In this document: positions 1 to 9,210 of the stretch, in pieces
Numbering within the stretch: position 1 is the first letter of the stretch
Layout: each line of letters begins with the position of its first letter
Assembly (NCBI RefSeq): GCF_023499215.1
Contig: NZ_JAKHSK010000017.1
Location: 24,223 to 88,222 of the forward strand
From: Zunongwangia pacifica
GTDB taxonomy: Bacteria; Bacteroidota; Bacteroidia; Flavobacteriales; Flavobacteriaceae
Length of the DNA stretch: 64,000 bases
Direction: 5' to 3'
The notes under the pieces: model-generated
Told to the model about the DNA's origin: nothing
The model's input: the letters and a program-made list of their open reading frames with translations, nothing else
The model's database searches: none
Position numbers and translations under genes: made by a program

Positions 1-1482
1 TCCAATAACTCCTCCTTTAAGAGCAGAAGGGCTAAATGCACCATCCCAGATGGCAGTAAATGCCGGACCAATATTTTCAATATTAATACCAATAACTACA
101 AACGCTCCAATAATATAAACGGCCGCCATTATCGGAACAATCTTACCGGTAACTTTAGCAATACTATTGATACCACCTATAATCACAACACCTACAAGGA
201 CAGCTAAGATAATACCGAACCAAAATCCGTTTCCTGCCAACATTGGAAATTGACCAGACAAAATCTCGAAAGACTGGTTGGCCTGAAACATGTTTCCCCC
301 TCCAAAAGAAGCTCCAACACCTAAAACAGCAAAGAAACCTGCAAGAAAACGACCAAAACTTTTCATGTTACGTTTTTCCAGACCGTAACGTAAATAATTC
401 ATAGGGCCTCCAAATACTCGTCCTTCAGAGTTAATATGTCTATATTTTACCCCAAGTGTACATTCAACAAACTTAGAGGACATTCCCAATAAACCAGCAA
501 TAATCATCCAGAAAGTTGCTCCCGCACCACCAAGAGAAACGGCTACAGCTACCCCGGCAATATTTCCTAAACCAACAGTTGCAGAAACTGCAGTAGCTAA
601 GGCCTGGAAATGGGTAATAGTACCCGGTGCATCCGGGTCATCATATTTTCCGCTGGCAAGTTCAAAAGAATGCTTAAATCCTCTAATATTAATAAAGCCC
701 ATTCTTATGGTAAAGAAAGTTGCTCCAAAAACCAGCCATATTACGATGAAAGGTATTGGGTGCGACTGTGGGTCTCCATTAGGATGGGTAAGTATAACCG
801 GCTCATCATACTCTATTTGAGCCAGATAATGTGCCCCTGTTTCAATTAAATCTTCAGTATTTTGATAATCATAAATACTACCTCCTTCTTTTACCAGATA
901 CTTTAAAGTACCAGAAGCACTTGTATAAACGGGTACATCCCCGCTTTTGGTAGAACTTACTATAGCTATCTGATCTCCTTTATCCACATGAGAACCTTCT
1001 GCTATAAGCCATTCCTTAAGTACAAATTTATCCTGAACGTCTGCACTCCAGCCCGGAGTCTCTACATTTTTCACGTCAGCATAAACAATAGGATCATAAA
1101 TACCTAATGCGGCAAAAGGGTCCCAAAAAAGAACAGCTGTTAATCCTTCAACAGCTGGCGTAAACGTTCCATTAAATTTTTCAGTAATTGCTTCGGCCTT
1201 CACCTTAGCTTCTACCGTAGTTGTATTTCCATTACTATCCTGAACGACCACCGTATAAGGAACTCCTTCAGTAAGACCTTCAGCTTTAGAAGAACTAAGT
1301 GGGGTGTCTTTATTAGACCATTTATAAGTGTAAGGTGGGGTTCCTCCGGTTACTTCAACGTCTATAAATCCGTCGTTAATTTGATTTGTGGGGTTTCCGA
1401 CTTTTGTTTTTACTTCCAGCTCCTGCGCCTGAAGTAATGCCACAGGAAGTAGCAATAACATTGAAAGTAAGTACTTTCTCAT
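1..1482 (-). CDS. Sodium:alanine symporter family protein (AGCS), 3' end cut by window
   Basis: Reading in from an ATG at 1482, the minus strand stays open for 494 codons to the window edge, so the C-terminal part is missing. A signal peptide (about residues 1-20) is followed by a SprB-repeat-like segment with GGTPPYTYKWSN, a lipoyl/biotinyl-like segment, and then the transporter core with GLGNIAGVAVAVSLGGAGA and KYRHIN. AGCS proteins import alanine or glycine with sodium across the inner membrane. The gene is a close paralog of the one at 4097-6190, with the same unusual domain order. The substrate is inferred from family only. The paralog suggests a full length near 700 residues. Confidence 0.9.
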   Translation of the reverse strand, partial: MRKYLLSMLLLLPVALLQAQELEVKTKVGNPTNQINDGFIDVEVTGGTPPYTYKWSNKDTPLSSSKAEGLTEGVPYTVVVQDSNGNTTTVEAKVKAEAITEKFNGTFTPAVEGLTAVLFWDPFAALGIYDPIVYADVKNVETPGWSADVQDKFVLKEWLIAEGSHVDKGDQIAIVSSTKSGDVPVYTSASGTLKYLVKEGGSIYDYQNTEDLIETGAHYLAQIEYDEPVILTHPNGDPQSHPIPFIVIWLVFGATFFTIRMGFINIRGFKHSFELASGKYDDPDAPGTITHFQALATAVSATVGLGNIAGVAVAVSLGGAGATFWMIIAGLLGMSSKFVECTLGVKYRHINSEGRVFGGPMNYLRYGLEKRNMKSFGRFLAGFFAVLGVGASFGGGNMFQANQSFEILSGQFPMLAGNGFWFGIILAVLVGVVIIGGINSIAKVTGKIVPIMAAVYIIGAFVVIGINIENIGPAFTAIWDGAFSPSALKGGVIG

Positions 1483-1640
1483 ATACAGATTAGTGTTTAA
1501 TTTAGATTTGTTTTTTCCGCTCAGCAAGATGCTAAAAAAATAGGCTAATTCAAATTTTATGTCGTTAAAATGTCAAGGTTTTGTTAATGAAACTTAATAA
1601 AAATATCAATTACCCCCCCTAATTTTCTAAAAGAATCATT

Positions 1641-1871
1641 CTAAAGATCAAATACCGAAGTCCTTTTAGTATATACCAGATCTTTAAGCTTTAGCCAAAA
1701 GGCCAGGGTAAGATAAACCGCAAAACCTATCCCGAAAGTGAAAAATGTAACATAAATAAAAAACAGCCTCACACTCTTGGCACGCATCCCAATTTTATCG
1801 GCAAGGCGCGAAGAAACGTAAAAACCATTACGCTCCAGATAGTATCTTAAATTGTAAAAATTTTTTCTCAC
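1641..1871 (-). CDS. PspC-domain small membrane protein
   Basis: This 76-residue protein has the layout of a stand-alone PspC domain: an N-terminal stretch with YVSSRLADKIGMRAKSVRL followed by a hydrophobic segment (about residues 38-62) and a short polar tail. PspC proteins sit in the inner membrane and are linked to phage-shock or envelope stress responses, but short Bacteroidota members have no firmly assigned role. It lies 13 bases downstream of the DUF2851 gene on the same strand and is probably co-transcribed with it. The family call is good; the function is inference. Confidence 0.75.
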   Translation of the reverse strand: MRKNFYNLRYYLERNGFYVSSRLADKIGMRAKSVRLFFIYVTFFTFGIGFAVYLTLAFWLKLKDLVYTKRTSVFDL

Positions 1872-1884
1872 GCACCAAATATAA

Positions 1885-3162
1885 CTAATATTTCCCTTTT
1901 ATAAACTTTGCGCCTAAAGCGCATGTTAAGCATTTATTCTCGTCGCAATACATTCTTTTCAATTGAAGGAGTGCCTGAGAATGCATGGCATTGTTAAACA
2001 ATTTGGGTTTTAATTGCTGAAAATGCTGAATAACAGTATTCTTCTCAGGACTCAGCTCAGCAATTAGATCTAGATAATACTCATTTTCATTTAAGCTTCT
2101 TTTCGCAAAAGCGTACTGCATAGGAACAACCGTATTAATAATCACCAGATCAATGAATGATCTAGTAAGCTTCTTTTGCCTTGGATGATGAGAACTACTG
2201 AAGTTATAATGGGTTTTCCAGAATTTAGGCACCTCTATTTTAAAAATTTTATAAATGTCGGCTTTGGTCTGCGCTTTGGCAAGTATACCGAATAATGCAG
2301 AAGACTTTGCAAAAACTGCCGCTAATTGTACTAATCGGATGGTAGGAAAATTATCCGGGCGTAACCTGAAGAAAACCGGGCGCAATTGTATGGGAGAGCC
2401 TATTTTAAATTTATTCTGAAGATATTTATATTCATTTTTTAACGCCTTAAAATAATTATCCTCAACATCTTTTTCCAGCAGCCCGGCGTGTCCCAGCAAA
2501 ACAGCCTCTAACTGAAATTGAGATTTTGAAAGCTTACGGATTACTTCAAAATCGATAGTGCTTGCCAGATTTAAAAAAGCGTCACCATTTTTGTTTAAGC
2601 CAAAGTTTTTAGCCAGTAATTTAAATAACACCGACTCCCAATCGTTTTTACTTTGCTTCAATAAATCAAAGATCAGTTGTGTTTTCCCTTCAAGACGCTC
2701 TATGTATAATCTGGTTAACCAGCTTTCTATATCAAATTCATTAAAATCTGGAAAGAATTTTTCACAATTAATCCAATTGTGATCCTTTTCAAGTAATTGT
2801 AGATAATTTTGTTGAACTTCGGGTTGTATTTTTTCTTTTAAAACAAGGGAAGGAATAATAGATTCGTCTTTTCTAAAAATATCAAGATCGTGCTCGTAAA
2901 CGACATGTAAAATTACACTATCATAATTGGTATCGGTTTGATGTGTATGGGAATACCAGTCTGAAGACTTTAAATGAATTTCTACATTCCCAGCCCATAA
3001 TTGATCACCTATTTTTAATTTTGCAGCAAAGAAATCGGGGCCACTTTGATCATTAAGAGTGCCGGGATGATAAATTTCGAGCAGTTCTCCGCTAACTGTT
3101 TTTAACTGCGCTTTTTCAAACTTTTGAAATTGCCATATATAATGTAAAAATTCTTCCCTCAC
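1885..3162 (-). CDS. DUF2851 family protein
   Basis: A 425-residue soluble protein matching the DUF2851 family, which is common in Bacteroidota and not functionally defined. The N-terminus has a GPDF motif (residues 41-44) and, some 17 residues on, GNVEIHLKSSDW (EIHLK at 61-65). This spacing resembles a PD-(D/E)XK nuclease core, though that is only my reading of the motif. The C-terminus carries a Cys pair in CDENKCLTC, possibly metal binding. No signal peptide is seen, so it is probably cytoplasmic. It is followed closely by the PspC gene and likely heads a two-gene operon. Confidence 0.8.
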   Translation of the reverse strand: MREEFLHYIWQFQKFEKAQLKTVSGELLEIYHPGTLNDQSGPDFFAAKLKIGDQLWAGNVEIHLKSSDWYSHTHQTDTNYDSVILHVVYEHDLDIFRKDESIIPSLVLKEKIQPEVQQNYLQLLEKDHNWINCEKFFPDFNEFDIESWLTRLYIERLEGKTQLIFDLLKQSKNDWESVLFKLLAKNFGLNKNGDAFLNLASTIDFEVIRKLSKSQFQLEAVLLGHAGLLEKDVEDNYFKALKNEYKYLQNKFKIGSPIQLRPVFFRLRPDNFPTIRLVQLAAVFAKSSALFGILAKAQTKADIYKIFKIEVPKFWKTHYNFSSSHHPRQKKLTRSFIDLVIINTVVPMQYAFAKRSLNENEYYLDLIAELSPEKNTVIQHFQQLKPKLFNNAMHSQALLQLKRMYCDENKCLTCALGAKFIKGKY

Positions 3163-3222
3163 TTGCTAAAGTTAAGAAAGAATTACTTAATATATTTAAA
3201 ATCAATTTTATAAAAACATACA

Positions 3223-3948
3223 TTAGTTTTCCTGAGGTAATTTTTCCACAACGTTTAATATAAAATCTTCTACCCAGTAGCGATACATTAATCCACTAGG
3301 ATGTAACTCATCTGCAGCAATAAGATCTGGATTATCAGCTGCCCTTCTAGAGATTGGGGTGATATTATAGAAATCTACATTATATTCTTGCGCCACACGC
3401 TTAAAAACTGCATTAAAAGCATCGATATCCCGCCCAATTTCATCCTGATTGGCCGAACCAAAAGGCGTCACACCGTAATCTGGGATACTAACAGCAAAAA
3501 CACCGGCTTCCATCTTTTTAGAATGGTTAATAGCTTTTCGAAAGATTTCCCGTAGCTCTTCTTCATATTCTGTAATGGGCTTGTTTTGATACTGGTTATT
3601 AACTCCAATTAAAATGGAAACGAGATCAAAATCGCGCTGCACATTTAATTCTGAATTTATTCCCGCTATTAGATCGGCCGTAGTCCAACCGGTTCTTGCA
3701 ATAATTTTGGGAGCGGCCATCGCATAGCCACGCTCCCGTAATGCTTCGGTAAGCTGTACCGGCCAACGCTCAGATTCTTCTACACTTTCTCCAATAGTAT
3801 ATGAGTCACCAAGCGCCAGGTAGCTATATTTAGGTGCATTCGAGTCTTCAGAACCTGATTCTTTATTATTATTTTGGGTGGCTTTGGAAGAACTGCATCC
3901 GGTAACAATGAATGCAGCAACAATTAAATATGGTAAGAACTTTATCAT
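3223..3948 (-). CDS. SGNH/GDSL hydrolase lipoprotein
   Basis: A 241-residue predicted lipoprotein: a hydrophobic N-terminus ends in a lipobox (IVTGC, Cys about residue 18), followed by a Ser/Asn-rich linker. The catalytic blocks of SGNH hydrolases are visible: GDSYTIGES (block I with the nucleophile Ser), the GVNNQYQ region (block III, Asn) and DELHPSG (block V, Asp-His). Such enzymes cleave esters, for example acetyl or acyl groups on lipids or sugars. The substrate cannot be told from sequence. It probably acts at the periplasmic face or cell surface. It appears monocistronic. Confidence 0.85.
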   Translation of the reverse strand: MIKFLPYLIVAAFIVTGCSSSKATQNNNKESGSEDSNAPKYSYLALGDSYTIGESVEESERWPVQLTEALRERGYAMAAPKIIARTGWTTADLIAGINSELNVQRDFDLVSILIGVNNQYQNKPITEYEEELREIFRKAINHSKKMEAGVFAVSIPDYGVTPFGSANQDEIGRDIDAFNAVFKRVAQEYNVDFYNITPISRRAADNPDLIAADELHPSGLMYRYWVEDFILNVVEKLPQEN

Positions 3949-4096
3949 GTATTTTATATTTTAAAAGTAGATATGTCTAAAATTGAATTTAAATAATCTG
4001 GAAAATTCACCTCGTCATTTGACAAAAATAATCGGAATTTCGCATCTTTTACTATCATAAGTTAAGATCTTTACTTCCTTCATTTATGCCGAAAAA

Positions 4097-6190
4097 TTAA
4101 TCTGCTTCCCTGAATTTCGGATTAATAAAAATCTCATTATTACGTAAACGCTTCATGTAATTCCTTAGATCTCCACGAATTTCAGAAGACATTACATAAA
4201 GCCCTATAATATTAGGGAAAGACATTGCTAAGATCATCATATCTGAAAAACTGAGCACTGCACCTAAACTTACAGAAGCTCCTACAACCACAAATAAAAG
4301 AAACATGATTTTATAAATAAGTTCAGATTTTTTACTTCGTCCAAAAAGATAAGTCCACGAGCGCATCCCATAATAAGACCAGGACACCATTGTAGAAAAA
4401 GCAAATAGAAAAACAGCAAAAGCAAGAACGGCAGGAAACCAGGAAATCACGCTTCCAAAAGCATCGGCAGTAAGCTCTACACCGCCCATCCCATCAACTT
4501 CATGCATTCCGGTAAAAATAAGCACTAAAGCCGTCATGGTACAAACCACCATCGTATCGATAAAAGGTTCTACCAAGGATGTAAAACCATCTGCAATAGG
4601 ATTTTTAGTTTTAGAAGCACTGTGTGCAATCGCAGCCGATCCTACGCCGGCTTCACTAGAGAATGCGGCCCGCTGTAATCCTACAATTAATACTCCTATA
4701 AAACCACCTTTCATGGCACTGGCTGAAAAAGCACCATCAAAAATCGCATGAAACGCATTCCCAATATTTTCGATATTGGTCCCAATCACCACAAAACATC
4801 CTAAAATATAAACAGCAGCCATAAACGGTACTACTTTACCGGTTACTTTAGCGATACTATTTATCCCACCAATGATGACGATACCTACTAAAACCGCAAA
4901 ACCTATCCCAAACCAAAATCCATTTCCCTCTAAAAACGGAAGCTGATCTGAAACAATTTTAAACGCCTGGTTAGACTGAATCATATTCCCGCCACCAAAA
5001 GAAGCTCCAACGCCTAAAACGGCAAATACAATCGCCAGTACTTTACCAGCACCTTTCATATTTCTTTTTTCCAAGCCGTAACGAAGGTAATTCATTGGGC
5101 CACCAAAAATTCGGCCTTCCTTATTAATATGACGGTATTTTACACCAAGTGTACACTCTACAAATTTTAAAGACATTGCAAAAAAACCGGCAATAAACAT
5201 CCAAAAGGTAGCGCCTGCGCCTCCTAAAGAAATGGCTACCGCCACACCGGCAATATTCCCCAAACCAACAGTTGCTGAAACTGCAGTGGTCATGGCCTGA
5301 AAATGGGTTATTCTACCCGGCGCATCTGGATTATCGTATTTCCCTTTTGCTAAATCTATAGAATGTTTAAATCCTCTTACATTTACAAACCCAAGACGAA
5401 GCGTAAAAAAGATACTTCCCAAAATAAGCCAAATTACAATAAACGGGATTGCGTTTTTACGAACATCCCCATTGGGATACAACACAGGCTGCGGATCATC
5501 ATAAATGATATTGGCTACCTGATGCGCATTTTGCTCGATCACATCTTCTTTATCTTCAGGATCAAAAATAGCTGCTCCTTTTTTAACCGTATGTTCTAAA
5601 GTTCCACCGGCTGGCGCATAAACGGGAATTTGCTTCTCCTTCCCTTTTTGTACGATAGCTATTTTATCATCTTTTTCAATTTTTTCGCCTTCTCCTATTA
5701 ACCATTTTTGAAGGGTATATTTTTGCTCGGTTTTAGCATCAAAATCAGGAATCAAAATTGGTCGCTCCTCGGTATACACCACAGGATCATAAAGGCCTAA
5801 AGGTTCAAACGGATCCCAAAATAAAATTCCTTCTAAAAAATCTACCGCCGGTTGGGCGCGGCTATTTACCTTTTCGGTTATAGATGTAGCTTTTATTTTA
5901 AAAGTCTTTTTTACCTCTTCACCATTAGCATCGGTAACGGTTACCTGATGCGTTAAACCTTCTACAAAACCTGTAGCTTTTTTAGCATCTAAAGGTGTTT
6001 CCTTTTGACTCCATTTATATTGATACGGTGGCTTTCCTCCGTTTACCTTCACTATGGCTTCTGCATCATTAATTTCCTGAGAAGGATTGTTAGTTGCCAC
6101 TGAAACCTGAAAATCAGTTTCGTTTTGTGCTAATAATGAAGTGAAAAAGCATTGAATTACTATAAAACAAACAATGTAATTTCTTCGCAT
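4097..6190 (-). CDS. Sodium:alanine symporter family protein (AGCS) with periplasmic N-terminal domains
   Basis: A 697-residue protein, longer than ordinary AGCS symporters (about 450-550). Residues 1-22 are a signal peptide. Residues about 25-100 resemble a SprB/PKD-like repeat (GGKPPYQYKW at 51-60; TVTDANG at 84-90). Residues about 158-220 resemble a lipoyl/biotinyl or HlyD-like hammerhead (WLIGEGEKIEKDDKIAIV, then VYAPAGGTL). The transporter core starts near 247, with GLGNIAGVAVA and GGPMNYLRYGLEKR. It should carry out Na+-coupled uptake of a small amino acid at the inner membrane; what the extra domains bind is unknown. It is paralogous to the gene at 1-1482 and separated from it by three unrelated genes. 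Confidence 0.92.
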   Translation of the reverse strand: MRRNYIVCFIVIQCFFTSLLAQNETDFQVSVATNNPSQEINDAEAIVKVNGGKPPYQYKWSQKETPLDAKKATGFVEGLTHQVTVTDANGEEVKKTFKIKATSITEKVNSRAQPAVDFLEGILFWDPFEPLGLYDPVVYTEERPILIPDFDAKTEQKYTLQKWLIGEGEKIEKDDKIAIVQKGKEKQIPVYAPAGGTLEHTVKKGAAIFDPEDKEDVIEQNAHQVANIIYDDPQPVLYPNGDVRKNAIPFIVIWLILGSIFFTLRLGFVNVRGFKHSIDLAKGKYDNPDAPGRITHFQAMTTAVSATVGLGNIAGVAVAISLGGAGATFWMFIAGFFAMSLKFVECTLGVKYRHINKEGRIFGGPMNYLRYGLEKRNMKGAGKVLAIVFAVLGVGASFGGGNMIQSNQAFKIVSDQLPFLEGNGFWFGIGFAVLVGIVIIGGINSIAKVTGKVVPFMAAVYILGCFVVIGTNIENIGNAFHAIFDGAFSASAMKGGFIGVLIVGLQRAAFSSEAGVGSAAIAHSASKTKNPIADGFTSLVEPFIDTMVVCTMTALVLIFTGMHEVDGMGGVELTADAFGSVISWFPAVLAFAVFLFAFSTMVSWSYYGMRSWTYLFGRSKKSELIYKIMFLLFVVVGASVSLGAVLSFSDMMILAMSFPNIIGLYVMSSEIRGDLRNYMKRLRNNEIFINPKFREAD

Positions 6191-6213
6191 AAATAAATTA
6201 GATTAAATTTTAT

Positions 6214-6235
6214 TTCAGCTATAATTTTAGCTGAA
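6214..6235. promoter_or_regulatory. Inverted repeat upstream of the AGCS symporter gene
   Basis: Arms TTCAGCTA and TAGCTGAA pair perfectly over 8 bp around a 6-base loop. The repeat lies 24-45 bases upstream of the symporter start at 6190, in the probable leader or promoter. It could be an operator or a leader hairpin; no T-tract follows, so a terminator is unlikely. No similar repeat is seen upstream of the paralog at 1482. Function is inference. Confidence 0.35.
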
Positions 6236-6277
6236 TAATTCGCTAAATATGAATGTTTTAGGATGTAAACCGGTTTT

Positions 6278-7255
6278 CTATAAAAAATCGTGTTGTTTCA
6301 TCCAGTCGTCGTTAAACATTTTACCAACGTATCTACTGCCATGATCGTGAAATAAAACAACCACAACATCGTCTTTAGTAAAATGTTCTTTTAACTGCAA
6401 AAGGCCTTTGGCGGCGGCCCCGGCAGAATTTCCTAAAAAGAAACCTTCTTCCCTGGCCAGCTTACGGGTGTAGATGGCCGCATCTTTATCGGTTACTTTG
6501 GTAAACCCATCGATCACACTAAAATCTACATTTTTAGGAATAATATCCTCCCCGATCCCTTCGGTAACATAAGGATAAATTTCATTCTCATCAAATTCGC
6601 CGGTTTCATGATATTTTTTGAATACCGAACCGTACGTATCGATTCCCCATACTTTAATGTTAGGATTTTGCTCTTTCAGGTATTTTCCTACGCCAGAAAT
6701 AGTTCCGCCAGTACCAACACCAACTACAAAATGGGTGATTTTCCCGTCGGTTTGTTTCCAGATTTCCGGGCCGGTACTTTCGTAATGCGCTTTAGAATTG
6801 GCCAAATTATCGTATTGATTAACGTACCACGAATTTGGTGTTTCTTTAGCCATTCTTTTCGCTACCGAATAATAACTTTGTGGATCGTCTGGAGCTACAT
6901 TGGTTGGGCAAACGACCACTTCACTACCTACAGCTCTTAGAATATCCATTTTCTCCTTACTTTGCTTGTCTGACATGACACAGACCATTTTATAGCCTTT
7001 TACGATCGCAGCAAGTGCAAGTCCCATACCGGTATTACCGCTGGTTCCTTCAATAATGGTTCCGCCCGGTTTTAGTAATCCATTGGCTTCCGCTTCCTCT
7101 ACCATTTTTAAAGCCATGCGATCTTTAACCGAGTTACCAGGGTTAAAAGTTTCGTATTTAGCAAGGACAAGAGCTTCTATTTCTGCTGTGAGTTTGTTCA
7201 TTTTCACCAAAGGGGTATTCCCAATGGTTTCCAGGATATTCTCGGCGTAGGTCAT
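6278..7255 (-). CDS. PLP-dependent cysteine synthase family protein (CysK/CysM/CBS-like)
   Basis: A 325-residue fold-type II PLP enzyme. Visible are the PLP lysine motif NSVKDRMA (about residues 42-49), the substrate-loop motif EGTSGNTGMG and the phosphate-binding GTGGTISG. The family makes cysteine from O-acetylserine and sulfide or condenses serine with homocysteine. The central sequence (GIDTYGSVFKKYHETGEF, YVTEGIGEDIIP) resembles the catalytic core of cystathionine beta-synthase more than canonical CysK. There is no C-terminal CBS regulatory domain. It is cytoplasmic and has no pathway neighbours here, so the exact reaction is uncertain. Confidence 0.85.
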   Translation of the reverse strand: MTYAENILETIGNTPLVKMNKLTAEIEALVLAKYETFNPGNSVKDRMALKMVEEAEANGLLKPGGTIIEGTSGNTGMGLALAAIVKGYKMVCVMSDKQSKEKMDILRAVGSEVVVCPTNVAPDDPQSYYSVAKRMAKETPNSWYVNQYDNLANSKAHYESTGPEIWKQTDGKITHFVVGVGTGGTISGVGKYLKEQNPNIKVWGIDTYGSVFKKYHETGEFDENEIYPYVTEGIGEDIIPKNVDFSVIDGFTKVTDKDAAIYTRKLAREEGFFLGNSAGAAAKGLLQLKEHFTKDDVVVVLFHDHGSRYVGKMFNDDWMKQHDFL

Positions 7256-7350
7256 GTATTTTTTTTGAAATCACAATTTAGGGAATCCAAAACGATAATT
7301 CTGTTTAAGAAAAATTAAAACTTAGGATGAAATTTTAGTAATTTTTTAGA

Positions 7351-7380
7351 TTTGAAATTTTGAAAATCGATATACTTTTG
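7351..7380 (+). promoter_or_regulatory. Bacteroidota-type promoter of the NlpE-like gene
   Basis: TTTG at 7351-7354 and TACTTTTG (TAnnTTTG consensus) at 7373-7380 are separated by 18 bp. The box ends 12 bases before the ATG at 7393, so the transcript leader would be only a few bases. This also argues against the TTG start at 7360, which would lie inside the promoter. Confidence 0.65.
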
Positions 7381-7392
7381 CGCAAAAAAATC

Positions 7393-7833
7393 ATGAGGAG
7401 CTTTATTGCACAACAGTTAATATTTCTGGTGATCACCACTTTATTATTTAATGTTTCCTGCCAGCATGACCAGAGAGAAAAAACAGAAGATTCTCAAAGC
7501 GAATGGCAAGAGAAGGGGCCGAAAGAAAAATGGGAATATACCGGCACTTATCAAGTTACTTTACCATGTAAAGATTGTAAGGGAATCATTGTTAATCTGG
7601 AATTAAAACCAGATGGCTCTTATAAAATTGCACAAAATTATAATGAAAATGACAGTATTGCCGGTGAAATTAAAACTGAAATTGGCCAATACCAATGGAA
7701 TGAGAATGATTCTTTAATTATTTTAAATAATCAGAAATTTGTTTTTTTAGATAAAGTATTATCCTGGAAAAATCCAGCAGTGGCACGCATAGAAAAAGAC
7801 AGTATTAAAACTTACACCTTCCAAAAGTTATAG
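7393..7833 (+). CDS. NlpE-like copper resistance/envelope lipoprotein
   Basis: The frame is open from a TTG at 7360, but I choose the ATG at 7393: it gives a clean lipoprotein signal (MRSFIAQQLIF, lipobox FNVSC) and the promoter box at 7373-7380 lies just upstream. The 146-residue protein has the NlpE N-terminal hallmark GTYQVTLPCKDCKGI, including the CxxC pair, followed by a beta-rich domain. E. coli NlpE is an outer-membrane lipoprotein that signals surface contact and copper stress to Cpx. No Cpx system is seen here, so only the fold and location are supported. It is convergent with the permease gene at 7965. Confidence 0.8.
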   Translation: MRSFIAQQLIFLVITTLLFNVSCQHDQREKTEDSQSEWQEKGPKEKWEYTGTYQVTLPCKDCKGIIVNLELKPDGSYKIAQNYNENDSIAGEIKTEIGQYQWNENDSLIILNNQKFVFLDKVLSWKNPAVARIEKDSIKTYTFQKL

Positions 7834-7964
7834 AACGCATCGACTGATTTCTTTCTTTATATTCTGAAATTCAAAAAAGGAATCCATCCGAAGAAAACAA
7901 CACGCAGTTTTATATAAATGTCTTACAAAACTTCATCATCCTGACAACTGAAATTCGATAACTT

Positions 7965-9197
7965 TTACTCGAATTTTATCGATTTCACCGGAGATATTTT
8001 AGAAATAATCATCGAAGGGATAAGTAGCATGAGCATACATAAAATAAGCGTCCCCAAGTTCACTGCTAAAATATAGTCCCAATGTATAAAAATTGGCACT
8101 TCACTTACGTAGTACGTTTCTGGATCTAAAGGAATCAACTTAAAATACTTCTGAATAAAAAGTATTCCCAATCCAATCACATTCCCCCAAAATAAACCAA
8201 GTAAAATCAGGTAACCGGCATTATATAAAAACATCTTTCTAATCGACCAATCCTGGGTTCCCAATGCCTTAAAGATCCCGATCATTTGTGTGCGCTCTAA
8301 AATAAGAACCAATAAAGCGGTGATCATATTTATCCCGGCAACCAAAATCATGATCCCGATAATAAGGCCGATATTAAAATCGAAAAGAGAAAGCCATTCA
8401 AAAATATTATAGTATTTCTGTCCAATATGCTGTGCATCTAAAAATGATCCGGTATTAAGATACACCTCTTTCCATTTTTCATCTAACTGATCAAAATCGT
8501 CGATAAAAACTTCAAAATTACCCACTTCATCATCTTTCCAGCCATTTAATTTTTGGATATGCCGTAAATCGGCAATTAAATACAGCTCGTCAAAATCCTG
8601 AAAGCCCGAATCGTAAATTCCAACAATTTTGAATCCGCGTACAAAAGGTCTTTCCCGGCCTTCCCTAAGAAAATAAGTAGGTGCACGATCACCAACTTTT
8701 AGATGAAGCCTGTTAGCAAGATACCTGGAAATTAAAACCTCATCGTTAAGATTCGATGAATAATCGGGTAATTTCCCTTCAACTAAAAAATCTTTGAAAA
8801 AAGACCAATCATAATCACTCCCTACTCCTTTTACAATGACTCCTTCAAAATCATCTGTAGTTCTAATGATACCCGCCTTGGTGGCTGTCCCCTGCACGTG
8901 GGTTATCCCAGCAACCGATTTAAATTCAGGGTAAAAATCCTGATCTTTAGAAACCGGCTGTAGCGTCACTTCACTACTATTATTATCGTAATTGGTGATA
9001 ATAATATGCCCGTTAAAAGCAGCAATCTTATCCCTAATCTTTTCTTGTAATCCCAAACCTGTCGCAAAAGATACCAGCATCATCACTACCCCAATTGCTA
9101 TTGCCGTAATCGCAATTTTTATAATAGGCGAGGAAATACTACTTTTATCTTTATTGGCGTTTATTAAACGCTTAACTACAAATAACTCGAAATTCAA
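7965..9197 (-). CDS. ABC transporter permease, FtsX/LolC-LolE type
   Basis: A 410-residue inner-membrane protein with the four-helix MacB/FtsX-LolC/E layout: one helix near the N-terminus (about 25-50, IAITAIAIGVVMMLVSFATG), a large periplasmic domain (about 55-270), and three C-terminal helices. The fourth region has the usual MxGIFKALG-type motif (MIGIFKALGTQDWSIRKMFLY). LolC/E proteins release lipoproteins from the inner membrane for the outer membrane. No ATPase gene is adjacent; a LolD-like ATPase occurs at 58118-58822, but pairing is a guess. Its start lies 13 bases from that of the divergent NamZ gene. Confidence 0.85.
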   Translation of the reverse strand: MNFELFVVKRLINANKDKSSISSPIIKIAITAIAIGVVMMLVSFATGLGLQEKIRDKIAAFNGHIIITNYDNNSSEVTLQPVSKDQDFYPEFKSVAGITHVQGTATKAGIIRTTDDFEGVIVKGVGSDYDWSFFKDFLVEGKLPDYSSNLNDEVLISRYLANRLHLKVGDRAPTYFLREGRERPFVRGFKIVGIYDSGFQDFDELYLIADLRHIQKLNGWKDDEVGNFEVFIDDFDQLDEKWKEVYLNTGSFLDAQHIGQKYYNIFEWLSLFDFNIGLIIGIMILVAGINMITALLVLILERTQMIGIFKALGTQDWSIRKMFLYNAGYLILLGLFWGNVIGLGILFIQKYFKLIPLDPETYYVSEVPIFIHWDYILAVNLGTLILCMLMLLIPSMIISKISPVKSIKFE

Positions 9198-9210
9198 GAT
9201 TTACAATTAT

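Noticed and set aside
7360..7392. TTG start for the NlpE-like gene
   Set aside because: It lies within the predicted promoter, and the ATG at 7393 begins a clean lipoprotein signal.
8992..9210. N-terminal extension of the NamZ frame
   Set aside because: These 73 codons run antisense inside the permease gene and would bury the lipoprotein signal; the ATG at 9211 gives a proper signal peptide and lipobox.
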